Shown piece by piece: positions 55,378 through 64,000 of a stretch of 64,000 bases of DNA. Position numbers and translations under genes: made by a program. This DNA comes from Pseudomonas mosselii. GTDB lineage: Bacteria; Pseudomonadota; Gammaproteobacteria; Pseudomonadales; Pseudomonadaceae. Under the pieces are notes generated by a model. The model made no database searches. It was not told where the DNA came from and saw only the letters and a list, made by a program, of their open reading frames with translations. The stretch spans positions 6,169,501-6,233,500 of the forward strand of contig NZ_CP081966.1 in assembly GCF_019823065.1 (NCBI RefSeq). The letters run 5' to 3'. Each line of letters begins with the position of its first letter. Positions within the stretch are counted from its first letter, which is position 1.

Positions 55378-56049
55378 ATGAACGACGCATTGAACTGGAA
55401 GCCCGCCGGCACCCCGAAGGCCGAGCCCCTCGAAGGCCGTTTCATCCGCCTGGAAAAACTCGACCCGGCCCGCCATGGCAATGACCTGTGGGAAGTACTG
55501 CAAGGCCCGGGCTCGGACCCGTTGCTGTGGGACTACCTGCCCTACGGCCCGTTTGCCGAGCGCGCCGGATTCGACCACTGGCTGCAAGGCAACGCCGCCA
55601 GCCGCGACCCGCTGTTCTACAGCGTGATCGACCGCGCCAGCGGCCAGGTCCAGGGCATCCTCAGCTACATGTCGATCGTCCCGGAACAGGGTCGCTTCGA
55701 AATCGGCCACATCGCCTTCGGCGCCGCCATGCAGCGCACGCCCAAGGGCACCGAGGCGGTCTACCTGCTGAGCAAGCTCGGCTTCGCGCTGGGCAACCGC
55801 CGGCTGGAATGGAAGTGCAACAACGCCAATGATCGCTCCAAGCGTGCAGCGGAGCGGTTCGGCTTTGTGTTTGAAGGGGTGTTCCGTAACCACATGGTGG
55901 TCAAGGACCGCAATCGGGATACCGCCTGGTACTCGATTACCGATGCCGAGTGGCCGGCCGTGGCGGTGGGGTTCGAGCGTTGGTTGAGTGAGGAAAACCA
56001 GCAGCCTCAGGGGCAGGTGCTGACGCTGGAGGCATGTCGCCTGGGTTGA
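55378..56049 (+). CDS. RimJ/RimL-type GNAT acetyltransferase
   Basis: A 223-aa protein of the RimL-like GNAT subfamily ('GRFIRLEKLDPARHGNDLWEVLQGP', 'IGHIAFGAAMQRTPKGTEAVYLLSKLGFALGNRRLEWKCNNANDRSKRAAERFGFVFEGVFRNHMVVKDRNRDTAWYSI'). The 'NxxS...RFGF' region is typical of N-terminal or amino-group acetylators. The ATG at 55378 is 7 nt past the previous stop, so it belongs to the same operon. Substrate unknown. Confidence 0.9.
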   Translation: MNDALNWKPAGTPKAEPLEGRFIRLEKLDPARHGNDLWEVLQGPGSDPLLWDYLPYGPFAERAGFDHWLQGNAASRDPLFYSVIDRASGQVQGILSYMSIVPEQGRFEIGHIAFGAAMQRTPKGTEAVYLLSKLGFALGNRRLEWKCNNANDRSKRAAERFGFVFEGVFRNHMVVKDRNRDTAWYSITDAEWPAVAVGFERWLSEENQQPQGQVLTLEACRLG

Positions 56050-56055
56050 AGCAGT

Positions 56056-56109
56056 GCGGGGCAAGTCGCATCGGCGCACCGCCGCTCCCACGCTTGCGAC
56101 TTGCCCCGC
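56056..56109. repeat. REP-like palindrome
   Basis: A 15-bp perfect stem, GCGGGGCAAGTCGCA (56056-56070) with TGCGACTTGCCCCGC (56095-56109), and a 24-nt loop containing CGCTCCCAC. It sits between the convergent GNAT and XRE genes. Confidence 0.75.
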
Positions 56110-56116
56110 GATGCAG

Positions 56117-56395
56117 TCAACCGATCTGCCGGTGACGACTGACCACACCCATTTTCAAGCCGAACGGCTTGAACACTGCATTCAACGACTTGAGCGTGGG
56201 GTTGCCTTCCCCCTGCTCGATCTGAATCAGCGTGCGAACCGAAATCTTGCACATCTTCGCAAACTGCGCCTGCTGCATCTTGGCCACCTCGACACGCAAG
56301 CGGCGCACTGCCGCGCCGAGTTCCAGGCTGCCGTCGGCGATACCTTCGCGCAAAGCATCGATCAACAACCCGTGCACATCGATGGAAACTGTCAT
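56117..56395 (-). CDS. XRE family transcriptional regulator
   Basis: A 92-aa helix-turn-helix protein. The HTH is 'MQQAQFAKMCKISVRTLIQIEQGEGNPTLKSLNAVFKPFGLKMGVV' (residues about 40-85), similar to HipB-like and other antitoxin-type regulators. Its start codon overlaps the stop of a small upstream ORF (ATGA at 56395-56392), as in toxin-antitoxin operons. No full toxin gene is seen, so it may be a leftover antitoxin or an independent regulator. Confidence 0.88.
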   Translation of the reverse strand: MTVSIDVHGLLIDALREGIADGSLELGAAVRRLRVEVAKMQQAQFAKMCKISVRTLIQIEQGEGNPTLKSLNAVFKPFGLKMGVVSRHRQIG

Positions 56396-56556
56396 GCCAG
56401 CCCCCAGGCAGTCAGCCGCCGTTGCAGTGGGCCGAGGGCAATGGCCGGATGGTTCATTACCGCATCAGAGAGCCCCATATCGGCCAGGACGTCCGGCAAT
56501 GCCAGCAGGCTGCCGGCATCCTGGCGCAGGCGCTGGAAGGCCTGCTCCGGATCCAT
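56392..56556 (-). CDS. Small ORF coupled to the XRE gene, possible remnant
   Basis: A 54-aa frame starting at ATG 56556 and stopping in the ATGA that begins the XRE gene. It reads 'MDPEQAFQRLRQDAGSLLALP' and ends 'PLQRRLTAWGLA'; I know no family for it. The frame stays open for 13 more codons upstream without a start and is closed by a TGA at about 56610. A different frame just upstream ('RGQPLRVGQWDE') is also open, hinting that a longer gene may have been broken by a frameshift. It could be a real small protein or a toxin fragment. Confidence 0.45.
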   Translation of the reverse strand: MDPEQAFQRLRQDAGSLLALPDVLADMGLSDAVMNHPAIALGPLQRRLTAWGLA

Positions 56557-56633
56557 CAGGGGCGCCAAGGCATCAATTTCTGGGATACTCGTCCCATTGG
56601 CCCACCCTCAGCGGCTGGCCACGATCTACCTCA

Positions 56634-57533
56634 TCAAACCAATTTCGCCTTGAGCTCGGCAATGTGCTCCGGGCCGATTCCGCAGCAACCGCCGACCAGA
56701 CTGGCACCGCGCTGGCGCCAGTTCTGTGCCCAGCTCAGGTAGCCCGGTGGGTCCAGGTCTTCACGCAGCTCGTCCAGGCCATCATTGGCCGTTGCATCCT
56801 TGGGCTGGGGTGGGAAGGCGTTGGCGTAGGCACCGATGGCGATATCGGCACCCAGGCGCTCGAATGCTGCCTTGGCGGCATCGATGGCATCACCGATCAC
56901 TTCGGGCTGGCTGCAGTTGAACAACAACACCTGCGCACCAAGCGCGGCAACGGCTTCGGCGGCTTGCGCGACCGGTTCGCCCGAGCGCAGCCGTGGCACG
57001 TCATCGACGTCTTCATCGCGCAGGGTGAACGACACCCAGAACGGCTTGCCATCGCGCGGCAGCTGCGCGTGGATGGCACGCACTTCCGCGATCGAACTCT
57101 GGGTTTCCGCCAGCCACAGGTCGACATGCTCGGCCAGGCCTTCAAGCAGCGGCGTCAGCACTGCGGCGACCTGTTGCGGCTGGAACAGGTCTGGGCGATA
57201 GGAACCGAACAGCGGCGGCAAGGAGCCGGCAACCCGCACCTTGCCCCCGGCAGCATCGGCAGCCGCCCGTGCCAATTGCCCTGCGGTTTGTGCCAGGGCG
57301 TAGCCCTCTTTGGCAAAGCGCGCTTCGCCGATATGAAACGGCACCACCGCATAGCTGTTGCTGGTGATCACTTCGGCACCCGCCGCGATGTAGGCAGCAT
57401 GGACGGCCACTACGGCCTCCGGCGCCTCGCTCAGCGCCAGCGCCGACCACTCCGGCTGACGAAACGGCGCACCCCGGCGCTGCAATTCCCGCCCCATGCC
57501 GCCATCCAGAATAACCAACGACCGTTCGCCCAT
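56634..57533 (-). CDS. mmuM: Homocysteine S-methyltransferase
   Basis: A 299-aa zinc-dependent methyltransferase that makes methionine from homocysteine, using S-methylmethionine or S-adenosylmethionine as donor in the MmuM type. Zinc ligands appear as Cys in 'VLLFNCSQPEVI' and the Cys-Cys pair in 'LVGGCCGIGPEHI'. N-terminal 'VILDGGMGRELQRRGAPF' is typical. I chose the ATG at 57533; the upstream ATG at 57569 lies within the MetR-like operator region. It is divergent from an ABC binding-protein gene. Confidence 0.93.
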   Translation of the reverse strand: MGERSLVILDGGMGRELQRRGAPFRQPEWSALALSEAPEAVVAVHAAYIAAGAEVITSNSYAVVPFHIGEARFAKEGYALAQTAGQLARAAADAAGGKVRVAGSLPPLFGSYRPDLFQPQQVAAVLTPLLEGLAEHVDLWLAETQSSIAEVRAIHAQLPRDGKPFWVSFTLRDEDVDDVPRLRSGEPVAQAAEAVAALGAQVLLFNCSQPEVIGDAIDAAKAAFERLGADIAIGAYANAFPPQPKDATANDGLDELREDLDPPGYLSWAQNWRQRGASLVGGCCGIGPEHIAELKAKLV

Positions 57534-57555
57534 ATGCCATTCACTTATATTGATA

Positions 57556-57568
57556 TGAATAAAATTCA
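57556..57568 (-). promoter_or_regulatory. MetR-type operator
   Basis: On the minus strand TGAATTTTATTCA matches the MetR consensus TGAANNTNNTTCA at every defined position. It lies in an AT-rich gap, 22 nt upstream of mmuM and 71 nt upstream of the ABC binding-protein gene, so it could control either or both in response to homocysteine. The match is seen; binding is inferred. Confidence 0.6.
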
Positions 57569-57639
57569 CTAGTTAGTACATGTTTATAACTATTAAATAT
57601 CAAACATCCTTTATTCAAGCACTTTTTCCAGGTATCTCC

Positions 57640-58461
57640 ATGCGTTTACCAACCTTGCTGGGCGCCGGTCTCCTTGCCCTGAGCGCTGCCACTCAAGCCT
57701 TCGCAGGCGCCACGCTGGAACGTGTGGAAACCCGCAAGGAACTGGTCAATGTGCTGATGGAGAGCTACCCGCCGTTCTCTTTCCTCAACGAGCAAAATCA
57801 GCTCGACGGCTTCGATGTGGACGTGGCCAAGGCCGTCGCCGAAAAGCTGGGGGTGAAACTGCGCCTGGAAACACCCTCCTGGGACGTGATCGCTGCTGGC
57901 CGCTGGAGCGGCCGCTACGACATCTGCATCTGCTCGATGACGCCGAGCAAGGCGCGCGCCGAAGTGTTCGACTTCCCGGTGCAGTACTACGCCTCGCCGG
58001 CGGTTATCGTGGTCAACGCCAAGGACGAGCGCATCCACTCGGCCAAGGACCTGAACGGGCGCAAGGTCGGCCTGACCAGTGCCTCCAGCTACGAGAGCTA
58101 CCTGAACAAGAACCTGGTGATCGAAGGCGCCGAAGACCGCAAGATCGACTACCCCTTCGACTTCGTCCAGGCCGCCCCATACGACACCGACAACGTTGCC
58201 TTCCAGGACCTCGGCCTGGGCGCCGGCGTGCGCCTGGATGCAATCCTGACCAACCTGGTGACCGCGCAACCCCGCCTGAACCAGGACAAGCGTTTCAAGC
58301 TGGCCGGGGCGCCGTTGTATGAAGAGCCCAACTCGGTGGCCATCGAGAAAGGCGACCCAGAATGGGATGCCAAGGTGCGCCAGGTGTTCGCCGAGCTGAA
58401 AGCCGAGGGTACGCTGGCGAAGCTTTCGCAGAAGTGGATCGGCGCCGACATCAGTAAATGA
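57640..58461 (+). CDS. Amino acid ABC transporter substrate-binding protein
   Basis: A 273-aa periplasmic binding protein (solute-binding family 3). The signal peptide ends 'TQAFA-GATL' (about residue 22). Family segments are 'LNVLMESYPPFSFLNEQNQLDGFDVDVAKAVAEKLGVKLRLETPSWDVIAAG' and 'GRYDICICSMTPSKARAEVFDFPVQYY'. The start at 57640 is used. The neighbouring mmuM gene and MetR-like site suggest a methionine-related ligand such as S-methylmethionine; this is inference. It overlaps the permease by 4 nt. Confidence 0.92.
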   Translation: MRLPTLLGAGLLALSAATQAFAGATLERVETRKELVNVLMESYPPFSFLNEQNQLDGFDVDVAKAVAEKLGVKLRLETPSWDVIAAGRWSGRYDICICSMTPSKARAEVFDFPVQYYASPAVIVVNAKDERIHSAKDLNGRKVGLTSASSYESYLNKNLVIEGAEDRKIDYPFDFVQAAPYDTDNVAFQDLGLGAGVRLDAILTNLVTAQPRLNQDKRFKLAGAPLYEEPNSVAIEKGDPEWDAKVRQVFAELKAEGTLAKLSQKWIGADISK

Positions 58462-59279
58462 ATGCACATCAACCTGCTCCCAAACCCGTCGCCACAACGA
58501 CGGGCTCGCGCCTGCTCGGCTTTCGCAGCCGGCTGTACCTGACGTGGCTGGTATTGTTGCTGCTGTTCGTGGGCTTTTTCTTAAACTTTGATCTGAAATT
58601 TTCGATCATCGTAGAGAAATTCCCCAACCTTGCAGGCTTCCGGCTTGGCCCCAACGGCTTTTTGCAAGGCGCCGCGCTGACCCTGTTCCTGTGCATCTGC
58701 TCGATGTTCACCTCGGTGCTGCTGGGTTTTGCCGCCGCCTTGGCAAGGCTGTCCAGCAGTGCGGTGCTGTTTGGCCTGGCGAGTTTCTACACCTCGTTCT
58801 TTCGCGGCACACCGCTGTTGATCCAGATTCTGCTGATCTACCTGGGCCTGCCACAGCTGGGCCTGGTGCCGGGCGCCATCGCCGCCGGGATCATCGCCCT
58901 GTCACTGAACTACGGCGCCTACCTGAGCGAGATCTTCCGCGCCGGCATCATCGGCGTCGCCGTCGGCCAGCGCCAGGCTGCCCTGGCCCTGGGCATGCGC
59001 CCGGCAGCGATCTTCTGGCACATCACCCTGCCCCAGGCCATGCGCACCATCATCCCGCCGAGCGCCAACCAGTTCATCTCAATGCTCAAGGACTCGTCGC
59101 TGATTTCGGTGATGGGTGTCTGGGAAGTGATGTTCCTGGCCCAGTCCTACGGCCGCTCCAGCTATCGCTACCTGGAGATGCTGACCACCGCGGCGGTGAT
59201 CTACTGGGTGCTGTCGATCCTGCTGGAGCTGGTGCAGGCCCGGCTGGAGCGGCATTTCGGCAAGGGTTACCAACGCTGA
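58458..59279 (+). CDS. Amino acid ABC transporter permease
   Basis: A 273-aa permease of the HisM/GlnP type. 'GAALTLFLCICSMFTSVLLGF', 'FFRGTPLLIQILLIYLGLPQLG' and the EAA loop 'GVAVGQRQAALALGMRPAAIFWHITLPQAMRTIIPPSANQFI' identify it. It overlaps the binding-protein gene (ATGA at 58458). No ATP-binding gene follows; the next gene is convergent, so the ATPase must come from elsewhere if the system is functional. Confidence 0.93.
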   Translation: MNAHQPAPKPVATTTGSRLLGFRSRLYLTWLVLLLLFVGFFLNFDLKFSIIVEKFPNLAGFRLGPNGFLQGAALTLFLCICSMFTSVLLGFAAALARLSSSAVLFGLASFYTSFFRGTPLLIQILLIYLGLPQLGLVPGAIAAGIIALSLNYGAYLSEIFRAGIIGVAVGQRQAALALGMRPAAIFWHITLPQAMRTIIPPSANQFISMLKDSSLISVMGVWEVMFLAQSYGRSSYRYLEMLTTAAVIYWVLSILLELVQARLERHFGKGYQR

Positions 59280-59289
59280 GCGGCAGGCG

Positions 59290-59314
59290 AAAAAAAGGGG
59301 AGCATTCGCTCCCC
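59290..59314 (-). terminator. Terminator of pycA-oadA
   Basis: GGGGAGC (59297-59303) and GCTCCCC (59308-59314) around ATTC; an A7 run at 59290-59296 reads as T7 on the minus strand. It lies between the convergent permease and oadA genes. Confidence 0.9.
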
Positions 59315-59346
59315 AGAGGTTAACCGCTTGTAGATGAAGGCTTATC

Positions 59347-61155
59347 TCAGCCTTCGATCTCGATCAGGATCTCGCCCGGGGTGACCCGGTCGCCCTTGGC
59401 CACATGGATGGCCACGACCTTGCCAGCGATCGCCGCCTGCACTTCGGTCTCCATCTTCATGGCTTCGGTGATCAGCACCGCTTGACCGGCCTTGACCACG
59501 TCACCTTCCTTGACCAGCACATCGACGATGTTGCCCGGCATGCTGGTGCTGACATGGCCCGGCTCGCTGGCCTGCTTGCGCTTGCTGCCGCCACCGCCGA
59601 CGAACTCGTTGAGCGGCTCGAACACCACTTCTTCCGGCATCCCGTCGATGGACAGGTAGAAGTGGCGCTTGCCTTCGGCCTTGACGCCCACGCCGGTGAT
59701 GTCGACGCGGTAGGTCTCGCCGTGCACGTCGATGACGAACTCGGTCGGCACGCCCTCACCGCCCACCGAGCCCACCGCGCCGGCTTCCGGAATCGGCAGC
59801 AGGGCTTCGGGCTTGAGGGAGCCGGCTTCGCGCTCCTCGAGGAACTTGCGGCCAATGTCGGGGAACATGGCAAAGGTCAGCACGTCTTCCTCAGAATGCG
59901 CCAGGCTGCCGATATCGGCACGCAGCTTGGCCATCTCCGGCTTGAGCAGGTCGGCCGGGCGCACGTCGATCACTTCCTCGCTGCCGATCGCCTGGCGACG
60001 CAGCTGCTCGTTGACCACGCCCGGCGCCTTGCCGTAACCGCCCTGCAGGTACAGCTTCACCTCGTTGGTGATGGTCTTGTAGCGCTCGCCGGCCAGCACG
60101 TTGAAGAACGCCTGGGTACCGACGATCTGCGAGGTCGGCGTCACCAGCGGCGGGAAGCCGAGGTCTTCGCGCACCCGCGGGATCTCCGCCAGCACTTCGT
60201 TCATGCGGTTGAGCGCGCCCTGCTCCTTGAGCTGGTTGGCCAGGTTGGAAATCATCCCGCCCGGCACCTGGTTGACCTGCACGCGGGTGTCCACGGCGGT
60301 GAATTCACTCTCGAACTGGTGGTACTTCTTGCGCACGGCGTAGAAGTACAGGCCGATCTCCTGCAACAGCTCCAGGTCCAGGCCGGTGTCGAACTCGCTG
60401 CCCTTGAGGGCGGCGACCATCGATTCGGTACCTGGGTGGCTGGTGCCCCAGGCGAAGCTGGAGATGGCGGTGTCGATATGGTCGGCGCCGTTTTCCACCG
60501 CCTTGAGCTGGCACATCGCGGCCAGGCCAGCGGTGTCGTGGGAGTGGATGAACACCGGCAGCGACTGTTCGGCCTTCAGTGCCTTGACCAGCTCGCCGGT
60601 GGCGAACGGGGTCAACAAGCCGGCCATGTCCTTGATCGCCACCGAGTCGCAGCCCATGGCTTCCATCTGCTTGGCCTGCTGCACGAAGGCGTCGATGGTG
60701 TGCACGGGGCTGGTGGTGTAGGCGATGGTGCCCTGGGCGTGCTTGCCGGCGGCCTTCACCGCCTCGATGGCCACGCGCAGGTTACGCACGTCGTTCATGG
60801 CGTCGAAGATGCGGAACACATCGATGCCGTTGACCGCCGCCTTGGCGACGAAGGCCTTGACCACGTCGTCGCTGTAATGGCGGTAGCCCAGCAGGTTCTG
60901 CCCACGCAGGAGCATCTGCAGGCGGGTGTTGGGCAATGCGGCGCGTAGCTTGCGCAGGCGCTCCCACGGGTCTTCCTTGAGGAAGCGCACGCAGGCGTCG
61001 AAGGTGGCGCCGCCCCAGACTTCCAACGACCAGTAGCCGACTTTGTCGAGCTTGTCGCAGATCGGCAGCATGTCTTCGGTGCGCATGCGGGTGGCCAGCA
61101 GGGACTGGTGGGCGTCGCGCAGGATTGTGTCGGTGACAAAGATTTTCTTGGACAT
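59347..61155 (-). CDS. oadA: Pyruvate carboxylase subunit B (OadA-like carboxyltransferase with biotin carrier)
   Basis: A 602-aa protein. The N-terminal carboxyltransferase domain (about 5-300) has 'TDTILRDAHQSLLATRMRTEDM' and the metal site 'FIHSHDTAGLAAMCQLK'. A conserved carboxylase domain follows, then a biotinyl domain (about 530-602) with the biotin lysine in 'ITEAMKMETEVQA'. Together with PycA it forms the two-subunit (alpha4beta4) pyruvate carboxylase of pseudomonads, which makes oxaloacetate. It is often annotated as oxaloacetate decarboxylase alpha, but no beta or gamma membrane subunits are here. The start at 61155 has GAGGAA upstream. Confidence 0.95.
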   Translation of the reverse strand: MSKKIFVTDTILRDAHQSLLATRMRTEDMLPICDKLDKVGYWSLEVWGGATFDACVRFLKEDPWERLRKLRAALPNTRLQMLLRGQNLLGYRHYSDDVVKAFVAKAAVNGIDVFRIFDAMNDVRNLRVAIEAVKAAGKHAQGTIAYTTSPVHTIDAFVQQAKQMEAMGCDSVAIKDMAGLLTPFATGELVKALKAEQSLPVFIHSHDTAGLAAMCQLKAVENGADHIDTAISSFAWGTSHPGTESMVAALKGSEFDTGLDLELLQEIGLYFYAVRKKYHQFESEFTAVDTRVQVNQVPGGMISNLANQLKEQGALNRMNEVLAEIPRVREDLGFPPLVTPTSQIVGTQAFFNVLAGERYKTITNEVKLYLQGGYGKAPGVVNEQLRRQAIGSEEVIDVRPADLLKPEMAKLRADIGSLAHSEEDVLTFAMFPDIGRKFLEEREAGSLKPEALLPIPEAGAVGSVGGEGVPTEFVIDVHGETYRVDITGVGVKAEGKRHFYLSIDGMPEEVVFEPLNEFVGGGGSKRKQASEPGHVSTSMPGNIVDVLVKEGDVVKAGQAVLITEAMKMETEVQAAIAGKVVAIHVAKGDRVTPGEILIEIEG

Positions 61156-61166
61156 TGTTCGGTTCC

Positions 61167-62582
<1,416 letters not shown>

Positions 62583-62770
62583 TGGAGTCTTCCCAAAGCC
62601 GTAGGAACAGACGAGCCGGTTTTACCGGTCGGCGCGTGACCAGACGTCGCTGGCCAGTCGCATATTCACCCTAGCGCCGAAGGTCAATAAACAAAAATCA
62701 ATATTTGTTAGGGATAGTATTAGCAAAAGCTTATAGTGAGGTAACAAGGTTTTGCCGGAGCCCCGGAAAA

Positions 62771-63733
62771 ATGCGTAAGTCCTTGATGCGTATGACTTTG
62801 CGTCAACTGCAGGTGTTCAACGAGGTGTGTGATCTGCGCTCCTACAGCCGGGCGGCCGAGGAGATGGCGCTGACGCAACCCGCCGTTAGTCTACAGATCC
62901 GCCAACTCGAGGAGCTGGTCGGCCAGCCGCTGTTCGAGTACGTCGGCAAGAAGCTCTACCTGACCGAGGCAGCCGAGGCGCTGCAACGCGCCAGCCGGGA
63001 TATCTTCGGGCGTCTGGAGAACCTCGACATGCAGCTGTCGGACCTGCAGGGCTCATTGCAGGGGCAACTGAAACTGGCGATCGAATCCAGCGCCAAGTAC
63101 TTCGTGCCACACCTGTTCGCCGCCTTCAAGCAGCGCCACCCGGAGGTCAACCTCACCCTCACGGTGGTCAACCGGGCCCAGGCGATCCGGCGCCTGTCGG
63201 ACAACCGCGACGACCTGACCATCATGTCCATGGTGCCCCAGGACATGGGCCTGGAGTTCCTGCCCTTCCTCAACAACCCGATCATTGCCGTGGCGCCGCC
63301 GGACCATCCGCTTTGCAAGCTCGAACAGCTGCGCCTGCAGGATCTCGAGCCTCATGCCCTGCTGGTCCGCGAGCAAGGGTCGGGCACGCGCAAGGCCTGC
63401 GAGGAGTTCTTCAAGGACAAGCGCGTGCACTTCACCCAGACCGTCGAGGTGGCCTCCACGGACGCCCAGCGCGAATGCGTGGTGGCCGGCCTGGGCATCG
63501 CCCTGCTGACCCGCCACGCGGTCAATCTGGAGCTGGCCACCGGCGTGCTCAGGGAACTGCCGGTGGAAGAGCTGCCGCTGTACCGCAGTTGGTGCCTGGT
63601 GCAATCCAAAAACAAGCGCCAGTCGCCGGTCGCCCTGGCGTTCCAGGCGTTCATCCGCGGTGAACGTGCGCAGATCAGCGGGCTTGTGGAGCGTTTCTCG
63701 GGTAAGTTGCCGCCGAGACCTGCCACACCGTGA
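62771..63733 (+). CDS. LysR family transcriptional regulator
   Basis: A 320-aa regulator of the CbbR/CysB-like branch. The HTH is 'SYSRAAEEMALTQPAVSLQIRQLEELVGQPLFEYVGKKLYLTEAAEAL' (about 26-73), and the effector domain begins 'LQGQLKLAIESSAKYFVPHLFAAFKQRHP'. The ATG at 62771 is used, with GGAG 10 nt upstream. It is divergent from pycA and is the likely regulator of pyruvate carboxylase; such a pairing is conserved in Pseudomonas. Its last 59 nt overlap the antisense 72-aa gene. Confidence 0.92.
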   Translation: MRKSLMRMTLRQLQVFNEVCDLRSYSRAAEEMALTQPAVSLQIRQLEELVGQPLFEYVGKKLYLTEAAEALQRASRDIFGRLENLDMQLSDLQGSLQGQLKLAIESSAKYFVPHLFAAFKQRHPEVNLTLTVVNRAQAIRRLSDNRDDLTIMSMVPQDMGLEFLPFLNNPIIAVAPPDHPLCKLEQLRLQDLEPHALLVREQGSGTRKACEEFFKDKRVHFTQTVEVASTDAQRECVVAGLGIALLTRHAVNLELATGVLRELPVEELPLYRSWCLVQSKNKRQSPVALAFQAFIRGERAQISGLVERFSGKLPPRPATP

Positions 63734-63893
63734 TGTCTTGCAGGTCGGGGTAGTCGGCCAGCTCGCGCAGCAGCTGGCGCTGGTCGCAGTAGCTTTCGAT
63801 CGCGCGGCGGAACTCCATGCGGCGCTGGTCCTTTTCCTGCTGCTTGCGAGCCTTGGCGTTGGGTTGGTACACACCTGCGTGATCATGTGCCAT
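63675..63893 (-). CDS. Conserved hypothetical 72-aa protein
   Basis: A small, strongly charged protein ('AKARKQQEKDQRRMEFRRAIESYCDQRQLLRELADYPDL'), probably a single helix with a short C-terminal strand. GGGAG lies about 7 nt before the ATG at 63893. The C-terminal 20 codons overlap the 3' end of the LysR gene on the other strand. I know it as a conserved Pseudomonas hypothetical but not its function. The last 107 nt of the window, past its start, hold only its upstream region. Confidence 0.72.
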   Translation of the reverse strand: MAHDHAGVYQPNAKARKQQEKDQRRMEFRRAIESYCDQRQLLRELADYPDLQDITVWQVSAATYPRNAPQAR

Positions 63894-64000
63894 TGCCTGT
63901 CTCCCAAATAGGATGCGGGAGTTTCAGACTGGCCTCAGGGGTTTACCGTTTTGCGGTGAAATAGTGACGAAATGATGAAATCTGCGTATCGCTCAGTCGT

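Noticed and set aside
59404..60948. 514-aa plus-strand open frame
   Set aside because: Shadow of oadA, whose biotin and metal motifs are intact on the other strand.

Overview
The window is about 64 kb of chromosomal DNA from a Pseudomonas, most likely of the P. putida group. The evidence is the high GC content, P. putida-type REP palindromes between genes, and a gene order matching the pyrE-crc to pycA/oadA stretch that I recall lying on the late-numbered side of the P. putida chromosome, not far from oriC. Protein-level recognition is strong for crc, spoT, oxyR, phoBR, pst, ubiCA, purEK, aspA and the two-subunit pyruvate carboxylase. I saw no phage, IS element, integron, CRISPR array, tRNA or rRNA.

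Layout. 0.2-2 kb: an operon of three small lipoproteins (CsgG-like, DUF4810, DUF799). 2-6.5 kb: pyrE, crc, a DUF4870 membrane protein, rph, yicC, gmk. 6.6-11.5 kb: a gamma-glutamyl-amine catabolism cluster (APC permease, PuuD-like hydrolase, PuuA-like synthetase) with a divergent LysR regulator. 11.7-16.3 kb: rpoZ, spoT, ridA, a lipoprotein and an epimerase. 16.5-23.2 kb: exbB-exbD-tonB, oxyR, recG and a YbaK-like/HDOD protein. 23.3-27.8 kb: HU protein, rubredoxin reductase, rubredoxin (a 55-aa gene), ubiC-ubiA and a small periplasmic protein. 28-42 kb: the phosphate regulon (phoB-phoR, then phoU-pstB-pstA-pstC-pstS on the other strand, with Pho boxes before phoB, pstC and pstS). Inside it sit a CNNM/CBS transporter-like protein, an M23 peptidase and a REC-PilZ response regulator; an MFS transporter follows. 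42.4-46.4 kb: thioesterase, hexose-6-phosphate mutarotase, DUF3299 protein, YeaQ-type membrane protein, purE-purK. 46.6-49.1 kb: a HypT-like LysR regulator divergent from aspA. 49.3-56 kb: a polyamine-flavoured accessory stretch (AraC regulator, acetylpolyamine deacetylase, PotF-like binding protein, MocR regulator, PaiB-like flavoprotein, two GNAT acetyltransferases). 56.1-59.3 kb: an XRE regulator with a tiny coupled ORF, mmuM, and a divergent ABC binding protein and permease with no ATPase. 59.3-64 kb: oadA/pycB and pycA with a divergent LysR regulator, then a conserved 72-aa protein.

The signal I would follow first is a cluster of DnaA-box sequences in and around the MocR regulator at 52.7-54.7 kb. 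It contains three perfect TTATCCACA sites and a five-unit, 12-bp periodic array that also encodes the protein's (LSTx)5 linker with TTA/CTA leucine codons, which are normally very rare in GC-rich pseudomonads. Other leads are a consensus MetR box between mmuM and the orphan ABC pair, an attenuator-like leader before purEK, three Pho half-sites in 11-bp register before pstS, very large periplasmic insertions in PstA and PstC, and a possible acetyl-polyamine island.
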